A DNA stretch of 64,000 nucleotides from Rickettsiaceae bacterium (lineage in GTDB: Bacteria > Pseudomonadota > Alphaproteobacteria > Rickettsiales > Rickettsiaceae): NCBI GenBank assembly GCA_024236375.1, contig JACKKP010000002.1, forward strand, positions 1 to 64,000, in the 5' to 3' direction. Under the pieces are notes generated by a model that was not told where the DNA came from, ran no database searches, and saw only the letters and a list, made by a program, of their open reading frames with translations. Positions 28,273-37,711 of the stretch are shown one piece after another (positions within the stretch are counted from its first letter, which is position 1; each line of letters begins with the position of its first letter). Made by a program: the position numbers and the translations under genes.

Positions 28273-29367
28273 TTAATTATCTTCTAAAAGAGCTCTCATC
28301 TCTTCTATATCGCCACTACAATGTAGCACTATGTCACAACCAGCTTTAAACGCTAAGTTGCTGTTTTTATGTAATTCTACAATAAATTCTGGTTTGATGT
28401 TGCTTAAATATTGTTTGCATTTATCCATGAGCTTATCTCTATCAGCAAGCTCTATTTTTTCTAAGAAATAATTTTGATATTGTGCCGCTAATTCATTACT
28501 AATAATATCATCTGTTTCGATTTTATTAATTAATTCTTTTAATATCTTATATTTTATTCCTATATTGTTTTTTTTGTATAAAGCATACATATTAATATCA
28601 TCAGTTACTAGTACACCTTTAAATCCTATTTCTGTGCGTATATAATCTATTACTTTGTTCGATAAAGTAGCGGGTAAATCAGGGTCTAATGCTTTATAAA
28701 TTATATGAGCTGTCATTCCCCATATATTTTCTAACTTTGATAATTCTTGAAATACTTTAAAATCAGTTTGGCATAATTCTTCTTCTGAAGTATCAATTAT
28801 TGGTAAATCTAAGTGACTATCAACTATTGCTCTACCGTGACCAGGTATGTGCTTAATCCAAGCTATACCTGCTTCTTCTTGAATAGCTTTAATAGCGCTT
28901 TTTGCCAACTCAATTACTTGATTTGTGGTTGATCCAAAGCTTCTATCTCCAATAACATTATCAGAATATTCATATAAAATATCACAATTAGGTGAATTTG
29001 GTGAATCTATGCCTAGAGATTTAAGCTCACTCATTAAAACAGAATAATTATTATAAGTAACTTTTACAGACTCAATTGGATCATAATTATAAATATCGGC
29101 AAAATATTTCGCTGCTGGATAATTTGCTTGGGCAATTGGTGGTTTTACTCTTGTCACGCGCCCGCCTTCTTGATCAATAAATATTAAAACTTCACGATCT
29201 GAGAATAAATTTTTTAAAGTGCTAGTTAAATTAAGGATTTGCTGTTTAGATTCAATATTTCTTGAAAATAAAATAAAACCAACTGGTGGGTGTTTTATGA
29301 ATAAAGCTATTTCTTCTTCTGTTAATATAGTACCAGAAATACCAAAAATAAATTGCTTAAACATCAA
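28273..29367 (-). CDS. nagZ: Beta-N-acetylhexosaminidase NagZ (GH3)
   Basis: Cleaves N-acetylglucosamine from anhydro-muropeptides in peptidoglycan recycling, in the cytoplasm. 364 residues. GH3 markers are IDQEGGRVTRVKPP, KHIPGHGRAIVDSH with the His-Asp-type acid/base pair, and VTDDINMYAL carrying the nucleophile aspartate. There is no signal peptide, as expected. It implies murein turnover in this organism, consistent with murD, ftsW, murG and rlpA elsewhere in the window. Confidence 0.92.
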   Translation of the reverse strand: MMFKQFIFGISGTILTEEEIALFIKHPPVGFILFSRNIESKQQILNLTSTLKNLFSDREVLIFIDQEGGRVTRVKPPIAQANYPAAKYFADIYNYDPIESVKVTYNNYSVLMSELKSLGIDSPNSPNCDILYEYSDNVIGDRSFGSTTNQVIELAKSAIKAIQEEAGIAWIKHIPGHGRAIVDSHLDLPIIDTSEEELCQTDFKVFQELSKLENIWGMTAHIIYKALDPDLPATLSNKVIDYIRTEIGFKGVLVTDDINMYALYKKNNIGIKYKILKELINKIETDDIISNELAAQYQNYFLEKIELADRDKLMDKCKQYLSNIKPEFIVELHKNSNLAFKAGCDIVLHCSGDIEEMRALLEDN

Positions 29368-29457
29368 AATTTTCTATGTTATTAATTCAAAGCTTAATTG
29401 AATTTTTATATTAAATCTAGATTTTTTTAAAAAATATTGCCTTTGATCTTGTAAAAA

Positions 29458-30900
29458 TTATCTTGTTTGCGATCTGTCTAAATTATTAACAGTAGAATAT
29501 TTATCTTCGTAAAATAATTTTACACCTCCTACGGCACCATTACGATGTTTTGCAACCAAAATCTCTGCTACATTATGTGCTTTATTTAATTCTTCTTGCC
29601 ATTCTAGATATTTTGCATCCCCTGCATTGGGCTCTTTTCTTTTTAAATAATATTCTTCTCGATATAAAAACATTACAACATCAGCATCTTGTTCAATGGA
29701 ACCTGATTCTCTTAAATCTGATAACATCGGTTTTTTATCTTCTCTTTGTTCTACTGCACGTGATAACTGAGATAACGCAATTACAGGAATATTAAGCTCT
29801 TTAGCTAACGCTTTGAGACCTTGGGTAATTTCAGAGATTTCTAACACCCTATTATTAGAACTAGAGACTGCTCTGAGTAATTGTAAATAATCAATAAATA
29901 TAATACCTAAATTATGTTTACGTTTCATTTTACGTGCTCTTGTTCTGACAGCTGCGATAGAAAGGGCAGGGGTATCATCAATATAAAAAGGCATTTCAGC
30001 AAGCTCTGAAGCAGCTTTTCTCAAATGATTATAATGTTCTTCATTAATTTTACCATTACGCAATTGTGTTGAGTCAATTTTTGTCATCATAGATAATAGC
30101 CTAGTAGCTAATTGCTCAGAGGACATTTCCAGCGAAAAAAAACCTACTGAAGCAGGTTTTTCGTTATTTTGTGTCTTCTCGGCTAGACTCTTACATGCAT
30201 TAAACGCAAAGTTCATTGCAAATGCTGTTTTACCCATAGAAGGACGTCCCGCGATAATAATGAGATCTGAATTTTGAAATCCAGATAATTTGTGATCTAG
30301 ATCTATCAAACCACTAGAAACGCCTGTTACGTGACCAGTAGTTTTCATAGCTCGATTGATGCTTTCAATAGAATTAGTTACTGATTGCATTATAGGAACA
30401 AAATTCTTCTCATTGACTCCTTCACTAGCCAATTCATATAATTTACTTTCGGCTTGCTCTAGTTGTACCATGGCTTCTTTTGCAATTGAAGTATCATAAG
30501 CATTATTTACTATTTCTTCACCAATCTGGATTAGATTTCGTTTTAAAGCCAAATCATAAATTATTTTACCATAATCTCTTGGATTGATTATGACCATAGC
30601 CATAGTAGTGAGCTTGATGATATATTCATTACCACCAGCTGCAATATATAATGGTTCATTTTCGAGCATAGATCTTATGGTGATAGGGCTTGCAGCAATA
30701 TTTTTTTCAATCAAAACTAAAATAGCTTGATAAATTTTTTGGTGTAAAACTTCATAAAAATGTACTGCAGAGAGAAATTCATTAACTTGTTCTAGGTGAT
30801 TATTATTAATTAAAATAGCACCAAGTAATATTTGCTCTGCATTTATATTTGCAGGTTGCTTACGTTTTAGTTCGATTTCTGAAAAATCTTTTTTACTCAT
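29458..30900 (-). CDS. dnaB: Replicative DNA helicase DnaB
   Basis: Hexameric helicase that opens the replication fork. 480 residues. The N-terminal domain begins PANINAEQILLGAIL. The RecA-like domain has Walker A AGRPSMGKTAF, the FSLEMSSEQLATRLL block, Walker B IIFIDYLQLL and the segment SDLRESGSIEQDADVV. No intein is present. It is placed between trxB and nagZ, 42 and 90 bases from its neighbours. Confidence 0.97.
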   Translation of the reverse strand: MSKKDFSEIELKRKQPANINAEQILLGAILINNNHLEQVNEFLSAVHFYEVLHQKIYQAILVLIEKNIAASPITIRSMLENEPLYIAAGGNEYIIKLTTMAMVIINPRDYGKIIYDLALKRNLIQIGEEIVNNAYDTSIAKEAMVQLEQAESKLYELASEGVNEKNFVPIMQSVTNSIESINRAMKTTGHVTGVSSGLIDLDHKLSGFQNSDLIIIAGRPSMGKTAFAMNFAFNACKSLAEKTQNNEKPASVGFFSLEMSSEQLATRLLSMMTKIDSTQLRNGKINEEHYNHLRKAASELAEMPFYIDDTPALSIAAVRTRARKMKRKHNLGIIFIDYLQLLRAVSSSNNRVLEISEITQGLKALAKELNIPVIALSQLSRAVEQREDKKPMLSDLRESGSIEQDADVVMFLYREEYYLKRKEPNAGDAKYLEWQEELNKAHNVAEILVAKHRNGAVGGVKLFYEDKYSTVNNLDRSQTR

Positions 30901-30942
30901 TATTTATTAACTAGTAACTTTATGTTATTGATTTTAACTAAT

Positions 30943-31890
30943 TTATTTTTGTTCTAATTCTGATATATATTTGGTTGCTTCTAATGCTGCCATACAACCA
31001 GTACCTGCTGCAGTAATAGCTTGTCTGTAAATTTTATCTTGTACATCTCCAGCTGCATATACTCCTTTAATATTGGTTTCAGTAGAATTTGCTTTAGTGA
31101 TAATGTAACCTTCTTCATCCATCTCTAATTGACCTTTAAAAATTTCAGTATTAGGTTTATGACCGATCGCTATAAAAACACCTTCACATTTTAATTGCCT
31201 TGTTGAACCATCTTGAGTACTTTTTAACTTTACACTAGTAACAGATTTAGGTGATTCTGTACCTAGTATTTCATCTATTTCTGAATCCCATAATATTTCA
31301 ATTTTATTATTATTGAATAATCTCTGTTGTAGTATTTTTTCTGCACGTAAAGAATTTCTTCTATGTACTAAATATATTTTTGATGCATGATTAGTTAAAT
31401 AAAGAGCTTCTTCTACAGCAGTATTTCCACCACCAACCACCACTACTTCTTTATTTTTAAAGAAAAATCCATCGCAAGTTGCACATCCCGATACTCCATA
31501 ACCTTGAAACTTAGATTCTGATTCAATACCAAGCCATTTTGCCTGGGCTCCTGTTGAGATAATAACAGTTTCTGCTTCGTAAATATCACCTGACGAAGTA
31601 TAAGCTTTAAATGGCACTTTACTAAAATCCACTTTTTCTACATAATCATATACTAATTTAGTACCCACTTTTTCAGCTTGTTGTTCCATTTGTTGCATCA
31701 ACCATGGTCCTTGTATAACATCTGCAAACCCAGGGTAATTTTCTACATCAGTAGTAATGGTTAATTGACCACCAGGTTGCAAACCTTGTATTAAAATAGG
31801 TTCTAAAGACGATCTAGCTGCATAAATTGCTGCACTTAATCCCGCAGGTCCAGATCCAATAATTAAAGTTTTTGTTTTAATAATTTTCAT
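30943..31890 (-). CDS. trxB: Thioredoxin reductase
   Basis: FAD enzyme passing electrons from NADPH to thioredoxin. 315 residues. The FAD-binding GSGPAGLSAAIYAARS motif is at the N-terminus, redox CATC in SGCATCDGFF, the NADPH motif VVGGGNTAVEEAL, and the terminal FAD block GVYAAGDVQDK. Length and order are normal. It lies 13 bases after the AEC permease on the same strand. Confidence 0.97.
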   Translation of the reverse strand: MKIIKTKTLIIGSGPAGLSAAIYAARSSLEPILIQGLQPGGQLTITTDVENYPGFADVIQGPWLMQQMEQQAEKVGTKLVYDYVEKVDFSKVPFKAYTSSGDIYEAETVIISTGAQAKWLGIESESKFQGYGVSGCATCDGFFFKNKEVVVVGGGNTAVEEALYLTNHASKIYLVHRRNSLRAEKILQQRLFNNNKIEILWDSEIDEILGTESPKSVTSVKLKSTQDGSTRQLKCEGVFIAIGHKPNTEIFKGQLEMDEEGYIITKANSTETNIKGVYAAGDVQDKIYRQAITAAGTGCMAALEATKYISELEQK

Positions 31891-31903
31891 AATTAAATTA
31901 GTT

Positions 31904-32887
31904 TTATATTTTGATATCGTTCAAAAGCATAGTAGCCATTAGCGGCATATATATTAAAACAAAAAGCAAAGAAAGCAACACTGCAGTAGCCATTTTTTCT
32001 GGATGCATTTTATATAATGATGCAATTACTATAGTATTAGCAGCTAGGGGCGCTATGCATAATAATTGTAGTGCATTATAATAACTAATGTCTAAATAAC
32101 CAAAAATATATTTATCTAATAAAATAAATATATTAAACAGAATAGGATAAAAAACAAATTTACTACAAAATGTAGCACCGATAAATTTCCAGTCAAATTC
32201 AAACACTGTGATTTTGGCAAGTGCTAAGCCAATAGTAAGCATTCCTAAGATAGAATATGCTCCTTTCATATTATTGATAAATTCGTCAAAGAAATTAGGT
32301 AATTTAAAACCTGATAAACTCATTATACAACCTAAGAAAAATGCATTAATCAAAGGTAATCTCATGACTTTAAGTACACGTCTTTTGAAGCCACCAGCTT
32401 CGATTGCACAGTAATAATTACCGACAGACATTTCATATAATGATATACCTATTAAACCAAGCGCATAAATACTTAAGGTATAATCGTCAAAAACAGCTGC
32501 CGCAACTGGCAGTACTACATATCCACTATTACCAGTGCCAGAAGATAAAGATAGAATATTACGATGAGAATCTTGCCAAATTTTTCCATATAACCAATAG
32601 CAAAATAAACTCAATGTAGTACATAAACAAAAAGTTATACCTGTGATACCCATATCGTTTAAGGTTAATTTAGTGCTAGTAGGAATTGCAAAAAATACTA
32701 CTGGTGCAACAAAATAAAATAATAAAGATGCAATACTATCGCGCTCCACATTAGAATATTTACCAGCAATATATCCCATTAGAACGCTTAGTAATGAAGA
32801 GAGAACTTTAAAAAATACTAAACTAAAAAGTGACATAATAGAAGTGAGTAAAATACTATTCTGTAAATAACATTTATCATACATCAT
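31904..32887 (-). CDS. AEC-family (auxin efflux carrier type) permease
   Basis: 327-residue integral membrane protein with about ten hydrophobic segments in the 5+5 arrangement of the AEC family. Characteristic parts are LSVLMGYIAGKYSN in the first helices, FYFVAPVVFFA, SGTGNSGYVVLPVA in the unwound helix, and APLAANTIVIASLY in the second half. Bacterial members export or import small organic acids such as malonate or malate; the substrate here cannot be told. A later Met (at 32836) is an alternative start. It heads the trxB-dnaB-nagZ-sodB run, and its upstream spacer is shared with the divergent rplY promoter. Confidence 0.85.
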   Translation of the reverse strand: MMYDKCYLQNSILLTSIMSLFSLVFFKVLSSLLSVLMGYIAGKYSNVERDSIASLLFYFVAPVVFFAIPTSTKLTLNDMGITGITFCLCTTLSLFCYWLYGKIWQDSHRNILSLSSGTGNSGYVVLPVAAAVFDDYTLSIYALGLIGISLYEMSVGNYYCAIEAGGFKRRVLKVMRLPLINAFFLGCIMSLSGFKLPNFFDEFINNMKGAYSILGMLTIGLALAKITVFEFDWKFIGATFCSKFVFYPILFNIFILLDKYIFGYLDISYYNALQLLCIAPLAANTIVIASLYKMHPEKMATAVLLSLLFVLIYMPLMATMLLNDIKI

Positions 32888-32976
32888 GTACAGAAAATAT
32901 TAGTGTGCTGATAGTTTTTTTGAAATACTGATATTACTTATAAAGCGATTTTACGTATAAAAAGCTAAAATAATTC

Positions 32977-33005
32977 TTGAATAAACAACGAGACAGTCTT
33001 ATAAT
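32977..33005 (+). promoter_or_regulatory. Sigma-70 promoter of rplY
   Basis: TTGAAT (32977-32982) and a perfect TATAAT (33000-33005) separated by 17 bases, 33 bases before the rplY ATG. A GGAG ribosome binding site lies between. This is the clearest housekeeping promoter in the window. Confidence 0.75.
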
Positions 33006-33038
33006 CGCAGGAAATTTTTAGAACTGGAGAATAAGCTA

Positions 33039-33641
33039 ATGAATGATATAGTTACCCTTAAAGCTCAGCTGAGAACTAAAATTGGAACAGGCCCTGCTAG
33101 AGAATTAAGAAGAAATGGAATGATACCTGCAATAATTTATGGTGCAAATAAAGAACCTTTAGCTATTGCGATTGAAGAAAGAGAAATTACTAAATATTAT
33201 AAAAAACCTTTGTTTTTATCTCAACTCTTTGAGTTTGATATTGATGGCACAAAATATAAAGTTTTACCAAAAACAGCCGAACTGCATTTGATTAAAGAAA
33301 TGGTCACACATGTGGATTTTATTTTTGTAGAAGATGAAGTACAAAAAATGTCAGTACCTATAGTGTATCTGAATAAAACAACTTCTATAGGAATAAAACG
33401 TGGTGGATATTTTAATACTGTAAGAAGAGTATTAAATATTAGTTGCCCTGTAAAAAGTCTACCTAGATCACTTGAGATTGATGTCGCTAAAACTAAAATT
33501 GGTGAATCTATTAAAGCGTCTCAAGTAAAATTACCAGAAGGTGCAGTATTATTAGATAATCCTAATTTTGTTATCGCTTCTATTATTGGTAAAAAAGGAA
33601 AAGCTGGCGATCTTGATGCAGAAGAAGGAAAAGCTGCATAA
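33039..33641 (+). CDS. rplY: 50S ribosomal protein L25/general stress protein Ctc
   Basis: Binds 5S rRNA in the large subunit. 200 residues, the long TL5/Ctc form with an extra C-terminal domain. The L25 domain carries GTGPARELRRNGMIPAIIYG and the C-terminal domain VPIVYLN, GGYFNTVRR and INISCP-like beta strands. It has its own strong promoter upstream and a strong terminator downstream, so it is probably monocistronic despite pth following. Confidence 0.94.
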   Translation: MNDIVTLKAQLRTKIGTGPARELRRNGMIPAIIYGANKEPLAIAIEEREITKYYKKPLFLSQLFEFDIDGTKYKVLPKTAELHLIKEMVTHVDFIFVEDEVQKMSVPIVYLNKTTSIGIKRGGYFNTVRRVLNISCPVKSLPRSLEIDVAKTKIGESIKASQVKLPEGAVLLDNPNFVIASIIGKKGKAGDLDAEEGKAA

Positions 33642-33663
33642 ATTTATAATTCTTATCCAAATT

Positions 33664-33697
33664 AAGGCCTTATATAATTAATATAAGGCCTTTTTTA
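33664..33697 (+). terminator. Strong rho-independent terminator after rplY
   Basis: Perfect 12-bp stem (AAGGCCTTATAT at 33664-33675, ATATAAGGCCTT at 33681-33692), a 5-base loop, and a T run after it. Confidence 0.9.
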
Positions 33698-33814
33698 TTA
33701 TATTAATATTGAAAGCAAAATAATGTAGCTTACTACTTTTATTAAAAAACAATCTAGTTGATTATTAATGTTTATCATTTTTATATAGCTGATATGATAT
33801 CTGGAAAAGCAGAA

Positions 33815-34384
33815 ATGGACAAAGATATGTTTTTAGTGGTAGGTTTAGGAAATCCAGGTGCTGAATATGAAAATACAAGACATAATATTGGGTTTCGATA
33901 TATAGATTTTATTGCAGAATATTATAAAGTTTCTTGGTATAATAAAAATAAATTTAACGCTCATCTTTCAGATATTTTTGAAATAGGTAATTCAAAAATA
34001 TTATTATGTAAGCCACAAACTTATATGAATTTATCAGGAGAAGCAGTACAAACTGTGGCTAATTTCTATAAAATTAAAATAGATAATATATTAGTACTAC
34101 ATGATGAATTAGATATCCCTTTAGCTAAATTATTATATAAATTTGGAGGTGGCGCAGCTGGACATAATGGTCTTAAATCTATAATGAATAAAATTGGTAG
34201 CGATTTTCACCGTATTAGAATTGGAATTGGCCGTAGCCTTTTGCCTAATCAATCAGTTGCGGATTTTGTGTTGCAAAATTTTTCCTATTCAGAAATTGAT
34301 GCGATATACGCTAAAATGCATCTAATAGCAGAAAGTCTTATTAATTTTTTTGATAAAGGCAGAGCAAAAACAATATTAAATTAA
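33815..34384 (+). CDS. pth: Peptidyl-tRNA hydrolase
   Basis: Releases tRNA from peptidyl-tRNA that drops off ribosomes. From the ATG at 33815 there are 189 residues, the family length. Motifs are FLVVGLGNPGAEYENTRHN (with the essential Asn and catalytic His), KPQTYMNLSG, and HDELDIPLAK followed by GGGAAGHNGLKS. The chosen start has GGAAA about 7 bases upstream; the longer frame begins with TTG at 33758 and is unlikely. rplY-pth is a common bacterial pairing. Confidence 0.95.
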   Translation: MDKDMFLVVGLGNPGAEYENTRHNIGFRYIDFIAEYYKVSWYNKNKFNAHLSDIFEIGNSKILLCKPQTYMNLSGEAVQTVANFYKIKIDNILVLHDELDIPLAKLLYKFGGGAAGHNGLKSIMNKIGSDFHRIRIGIGRSLLPNQSVADFVLQNFSYSEIDAIYAKMHLIAESLINFFDKGRAKTILN

Positions 34385-34500
34385 ATAATATTTCCTTCTT
34401 TTGCTTATGAATTAAGTAAATTATTTTTTATTAGACTTAAATTAATATAGTGTATATATTCTTTTTGATAGCATGGCTGCAACAGGCTAATATTTGTTTG

Positions 34501-34567
34501 TAAGTGATTAGATGTATTTTATATATACAGCATGTTATGTATAAAATATACTGAGGCAGTCCACTTA
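34501..34567. repeat. Nested inverted repeat upstream of tolC
   Basis: An outer pair TAAGTG (34501-34506)/CACTTA (34562-34567) encloses an inner 9-bp pair TATTTTATA (34515-34523)/TATAAAATA (34540-34548). It could fold as a long hairpin in the tolC leader or end the pth transcript. There is no T tract. Confidence 0.4.
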
Positions 34568-34598
34568 AGATTTTTATAATTGGAAAATAACCTGAAAT

Positions 34599-35975
34599 AT
34601 GAAAAAAATTCATCTACTCATTTTATCTACGCTACTTAGTTCTGGCATCAATACTCAAGCCCTTACATTAGAAGAGGCATTAGTCAGTAGTTATAATAAT
34701 AATGAACAATTTAAAGTAACACGAAGTAATTTTTTAGCTGATATAGAAAAATTCCCTAGAGCTTTATCAGAATTTATGCCTAGAATCAGTGCGTCTTCTA
34801 ATATATCAACGATCAATATAAATCGTACAAAAGATTCTATACCTTCAAGTGGAAGCGATAATATAAGTGCTGATACCACTAAAAATACTATAGGTTTTAG
34901 CGTAGTACAGCCTATATTTAATGGTTGGTCCTCTGTAGCCGCCTTAAAGTCAGCCCAAGCTAGTTTCTTAGCAGCAAGAAGTGAATTTTACAAGAAAGAG
35001 CAAGATATTATTTTAGATACTATAGATAAATATCTAAATTGTATTGTGTTTAAAGAAAAATATGAAATAGCACAAAAAAGTGTAGCTTCTAATAAAACTC
35101 AACTTGAAGCTATGCAAGAAAAATATAAGCAAGGTGAAGCAACTATTACTGATGTTGCAAGCTCTCAAGAAGCATATGCTACCTCAGAAGCTAATTTATC
35201 TTTTGCATTGGCAAGATATGAAGCAAGTAAAGCCACCTTTACCCAATTCACTGATCTTATTGCAGAAGACTTGATAATGCCTGAAATACCATCAAATGTT
35301 GCGGAAGAATTAGAGCAATTACAAATGTTGACAACGCAACAAAACTTAGAAATAGATAATGCTAAAAATAAGATAATTGCAGCAAAAGCAGATAATATGG
35401 CAGCAAAAGGCCAACTTTTACCAGATGTAAATTTTAGGATTGATGCAGAAAAATCTTTTTATACACAGCAAACCTCTAACAATGGTAATATAAATAACAA
35501 GAGAGTTATAAGTAGTTTAGGGGTGCATATTCCAATTTTTGCCAAAGGTGGTGCAGAATATTCTGATGTGCGCAGAAGTTACCAAGGATATAAAATTGCT
35601 ATTGCAGCTTTAGATGCTACTATAAAGCAAATAAACGCTTTATGTGTAGCATATTTATCAGAATTTATCTCATCTAAAAAAAGGATAGAAGCATCTATAG
35701 AAGCGGTAAGGGCATCTGAGCTTGCATATGATGGTATGGTTCAGGAGGAAAAGTTAGGTTCTAAAACAATTATAGATGTATTAATTGCAGAAAAACGCTT
35801 AAATGACGCAAGAGAAAATCTTGCTGATTCAAGAAAAGCAGTAATTATTGCAGCTTATAAAATTAAATCTTTAACAGGAGATTTAACCGCAAGGGCAATA
35901 AAATTACCAGTAGAATATTTTACTCCTGAAAGAGAATTTCATAAATTAAAGCGTAAAATTGTGAGTTTTAAATAG
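34599..35975 (+). CDS. tolC: TolC-family outer membrane efflux protein
   Basis: Outer-membrane channel for type I secretion or drug efflux. 458 residues, with a signal peptide (LLILSTLLSSGINTQA) then LTLEEALVSSYNNN. Two OEP repeats follow: GFSVVQPIFNGWSSVAALKSA and LGVHIPIFAKGGAEYSDV mark the equivalent beta-strand entries, each followed by long helices. In alphaproteobacteria tolC precedes popZ, exactly as here (2 bases apart), supporting orthology. Confidence 0.93.
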   Translation: MKKIHLLILSTLLSSGINTQALTLEEALVSSYNNNEQFKVTRSNFLADIEKFPRALSEFMPRISASSNISTININRTKDSIPSSGSDNISADTTKNTIGFSVVQPIFNGWSSVAALKSAQASFLAARSEFYKKEQDIILDTIDKYLNCIVFKEKYEIAQKSVASNKTQLEAMQEKYKQGEATITDVASSQEAYATSEANLSFALARYEASKATFTQFTDLIAEDLIMPEIPSNVAEELEQLQMLTTQQNLEIDNAKNKIIAAKADNMAAKGQLLPDVNFRIDAEKSFYTQQTSNNGNINNKRVISSLGVHIPIFAKGGAEYSDVRRSYQGYKIAIAALDATIKQINALCVAYLSEFISSKKRIEASIEAVRASELAYDGMVQEEKLGSKTIIDVLIAEKRLNDARENLADSRKAVIIAAYKIKSLTGDLTARAIKLPVEYFTPEREFHKLKRKIVSFK

Positions 35976-35977
35976 TA

Positions 35978-36370
35978 ATGCAGGATATAAATACTAAAAA
36001 TAGATCTCATAATATAGAAGATATATTGAATTCGGTCCGGACGATAATCAATAACCACGAAAAATCTAATTGTAGAGAAGAGATATTAGATGGTGAAGAG
36101 CAAGAGGAAGAAGAAATTTTGGAGCTTACTTGTGTGGTTAAAAATGATCAGCAAGAAATAATTTCTTCCGAAATTAGAAAACAAATTTCTAAAGAAATTG
36201 ATAAATTTGCTAATATAGTAAAAGAAAAAAATTCTGATAAAAATAATTCTTTTGAAGCTTTGGTAGAAAATTTAGTAAAGCCTTTGATAAAAGATTGGAT
36301 TGAACATAATTTACCTCAAATGATTGAAAAAATATTGAAAGAAGAATTCAAAAAAATTATCCCTAAATGA
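35978..36370 (+). CDS. popZ: PopZ-like pole-organizing protein (DUF2497)
   Basis: 130-residue cytoplasmic protein. It has the PopZ layout: a short N-terminal helix (HNIEDILNSVRTIIN), an acidic disordered middle (GEEQEEEEILE) and a conserved C-terminal oligomerisation region (LVENLVKPLIKDWIEHNLPQ then MIEKILKEEF). In Caulobacter PopZ forms a polar matrix that anchors the chromosome origin. The middle is much shorter than in Caulobacter, as in other small-genome relatives. It follows tolC by 2 bases; valS, often the next gene in free-living relatives, is absent here. Confidence 0.85.
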   Translation: MQDINTKNRSHNIEDILNSVRTIINNHEKSNCREEILDGEEQEEEEILELTCVVKNDQQEIISSEIRKQISKEIDKFANIVKEKNSDKNNSFEALVENLVKPLIKDWIEHNLPQMIEKILKEEFKKIIPK

Positions 36371-36383
36371 CAAAGGTGCTATT

Positions 36384-37352
36384 ATGAGTAGATTAAGAAA
36401 ACAAATTTTGTTGTTATTATCAAGCTGCGTAATTTTTGGGCATAATTCTATCGCTGCTCCTAATCTACCGCCATTACCTACATTGGAAACTGATTCTCAA
36501 ATTGTAACAAAAACCAATAATAGCGATCAATTAGAAACAGAACAAGAAATTGATGATTCAATCAACATCGATGAGTTCATAGATCAAGTAGATCAAAAAA
36601 TTACTGAGAAAGAAATTGAGGATAGTAGTGCATCATCAGAAAATGCAGGAGATAATTCGACTGTAATGCCAACTTCAACTACTGATGAATCTATATCAAG
36701 TAATAATGGAGAGCTAGAAGCATCTTCAGATGTAATACAAAATAATATGTCTGATTCTAGTAAAGTTAATTCCGCTCCTCAAGAGAAAAATAATAACTTG
36801 TCTAATCTACCAAAGATAGAAACAACACCAATAATTGCACCTGGCCAAATTTCAGCTCCAACTCCAAGCCTTGATCCTAATAATACTAAAATTGATAACA
36901 CGCAAGTGAGTAAAGACATTACTCAAGAACAAGGCAATATAATTAACAGTAATGAAAATAAGCAACCAATAGGTGAAAATCCCGTTACAAACAGCGTTAT
37001 TAGTTCTACTTCTCCAACCTTAGTGGTTCCAGCTTATGATAATGAGCCGCAAAAAATAGAAACACCTAAACTTACTACGTCGGATGATAGTAATATAGTG
37101 ACTAATAAGGCTACTAAAAAAACAAATTCAGCGCCAGATAATTTTGTATCTGATGAACTTAAAGTGGCCTTATATTTAGCTGAGGACGATATTTCTTTAG
37201 GTAAGCTTACAGAAAAAGCAAAATTAGATCAAATGAGTTTTTATGAATATGAAAATATTTTTTGGCAAAAATATTTTCAGTTACAGCGAGCTCCACACAG
37301 AAAAATCATTGAAGATTTTATCAATGATTATGACAAAAACTTTAATCAATAA
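36384..37352 (+). CDS. Secreted low-complexity protein after popZ, unknown
   Basis: 322 residues. The N-terminus has a signal peptide (RKQILLLLSSCVIFGHNSIAA) followed by NLPPLPTLET. About 200 residues rich in Asn, Ser, Thr, Pro and Asp are probably disordered. A compact C-terminal domain of about 75 residues (DELKVALYLAEDDISLGKL, then FYEYENIFWQKYFQLQRAP) looks folded and helical. I do not recognise the family. It is the last gene of the tolC-popZ run, 14 bases after popZ, and ends at a strong terminator. A periplasmic or surface partner for the TolC system or cell-pole machinery is conceivable but unsupported. Confidence 0.7.
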   Translation: MSRLRKQILLLLSSCVIFGHNSIAAPNLPPLPTLETDSQIVTKTNNSDQLETEQEIDDSINIDEFIDQVDQKITEKEIEDSSASSENAGDNSTVMPTSTTDESISSNNGELEASSDVIQNNMSDSSKVNSAPQEKNNNLSNLPKIETTPIIAPGQISAPTPSLDPNNTKIDNTQVSKDITQEQGNIINSNENKQPIGENPVTNSVISSTSPTLVVPAYDNEPQKIETPKLTTSDDSNIVTNKATKKTNSAPDNFVSDELKVALYLAEDDISLGKLTEKAKLDQMSFYEYENIFWQKYFQLQRAPHRKIIEDFINDYDKNFNQ

Positions 37353-37357
37353 TTTAT

Positions 37358-37402
37358 TGTATATTATAAGTTATACACATAACTTATAATATACATTTTT
37401 TT
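37358..37402 (+). terminator. Terminator of the tolC-popZ run
   Basis: Perfect 17-bp stem (TGTATATTATAAGTTAT at 37358-37374, ATAACTTATAATATACA at 37379-37395), loop ACAC, then seven T. It is the longest hairpin in the window and could act on both strands. Confidence 0.88.
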
Positions 37403-37711
37403 ATTAATATTTATTCTATTTTTTGCAAATTAGTTTTAAAAATTTTTTTATTTTATATTAAAAAGCTAGGTTTTAAAGGATTGCCTATTTTTTAATCAAA
37501 CTATATATGTTCTTGAGGTTACAATAGATTTCAATAGATATTGACAGCTTACTCACATATTTATCCACAGATTTTGTGGATATAAATAATTTATAAAATC
37601 CTATATATTTTTTATAGATATGTAGTAATAAAACCCGCATAAATTTTATGCTGTACCTAAATAAAACTTGTTAATAACAAAAATAGTAGTAATAATCCTT
37701 GCTGCATACAC
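37403..37711. other. AT-rich spacer with DnaA-box pair
   Basis: No gene. The left part (37396-37500) is nearly pure A/T. A consensus DnaA box TTATCCACA lies at 37561-37569 and faces a near-consensus inverted partner TGTGGATAT at 37575-37583; the shared core makes a perfect 8-bp palindrome (TATCCACA, 5-base spacer, TGTGGATA). A third match, TTATACACA, is at 37371-37379 inside the terminator. Genes on both sides point toward the spacer, which is not the usual arrangement at a replication origin. Confidence 0.5.

Noticed and set aside
37353..37711. Full chromosomal origin call
   Set aside because: DnaA boxes are present but few; flanking genes converge and no GC-skew evidence is available from the window. 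Kept only as a finding.
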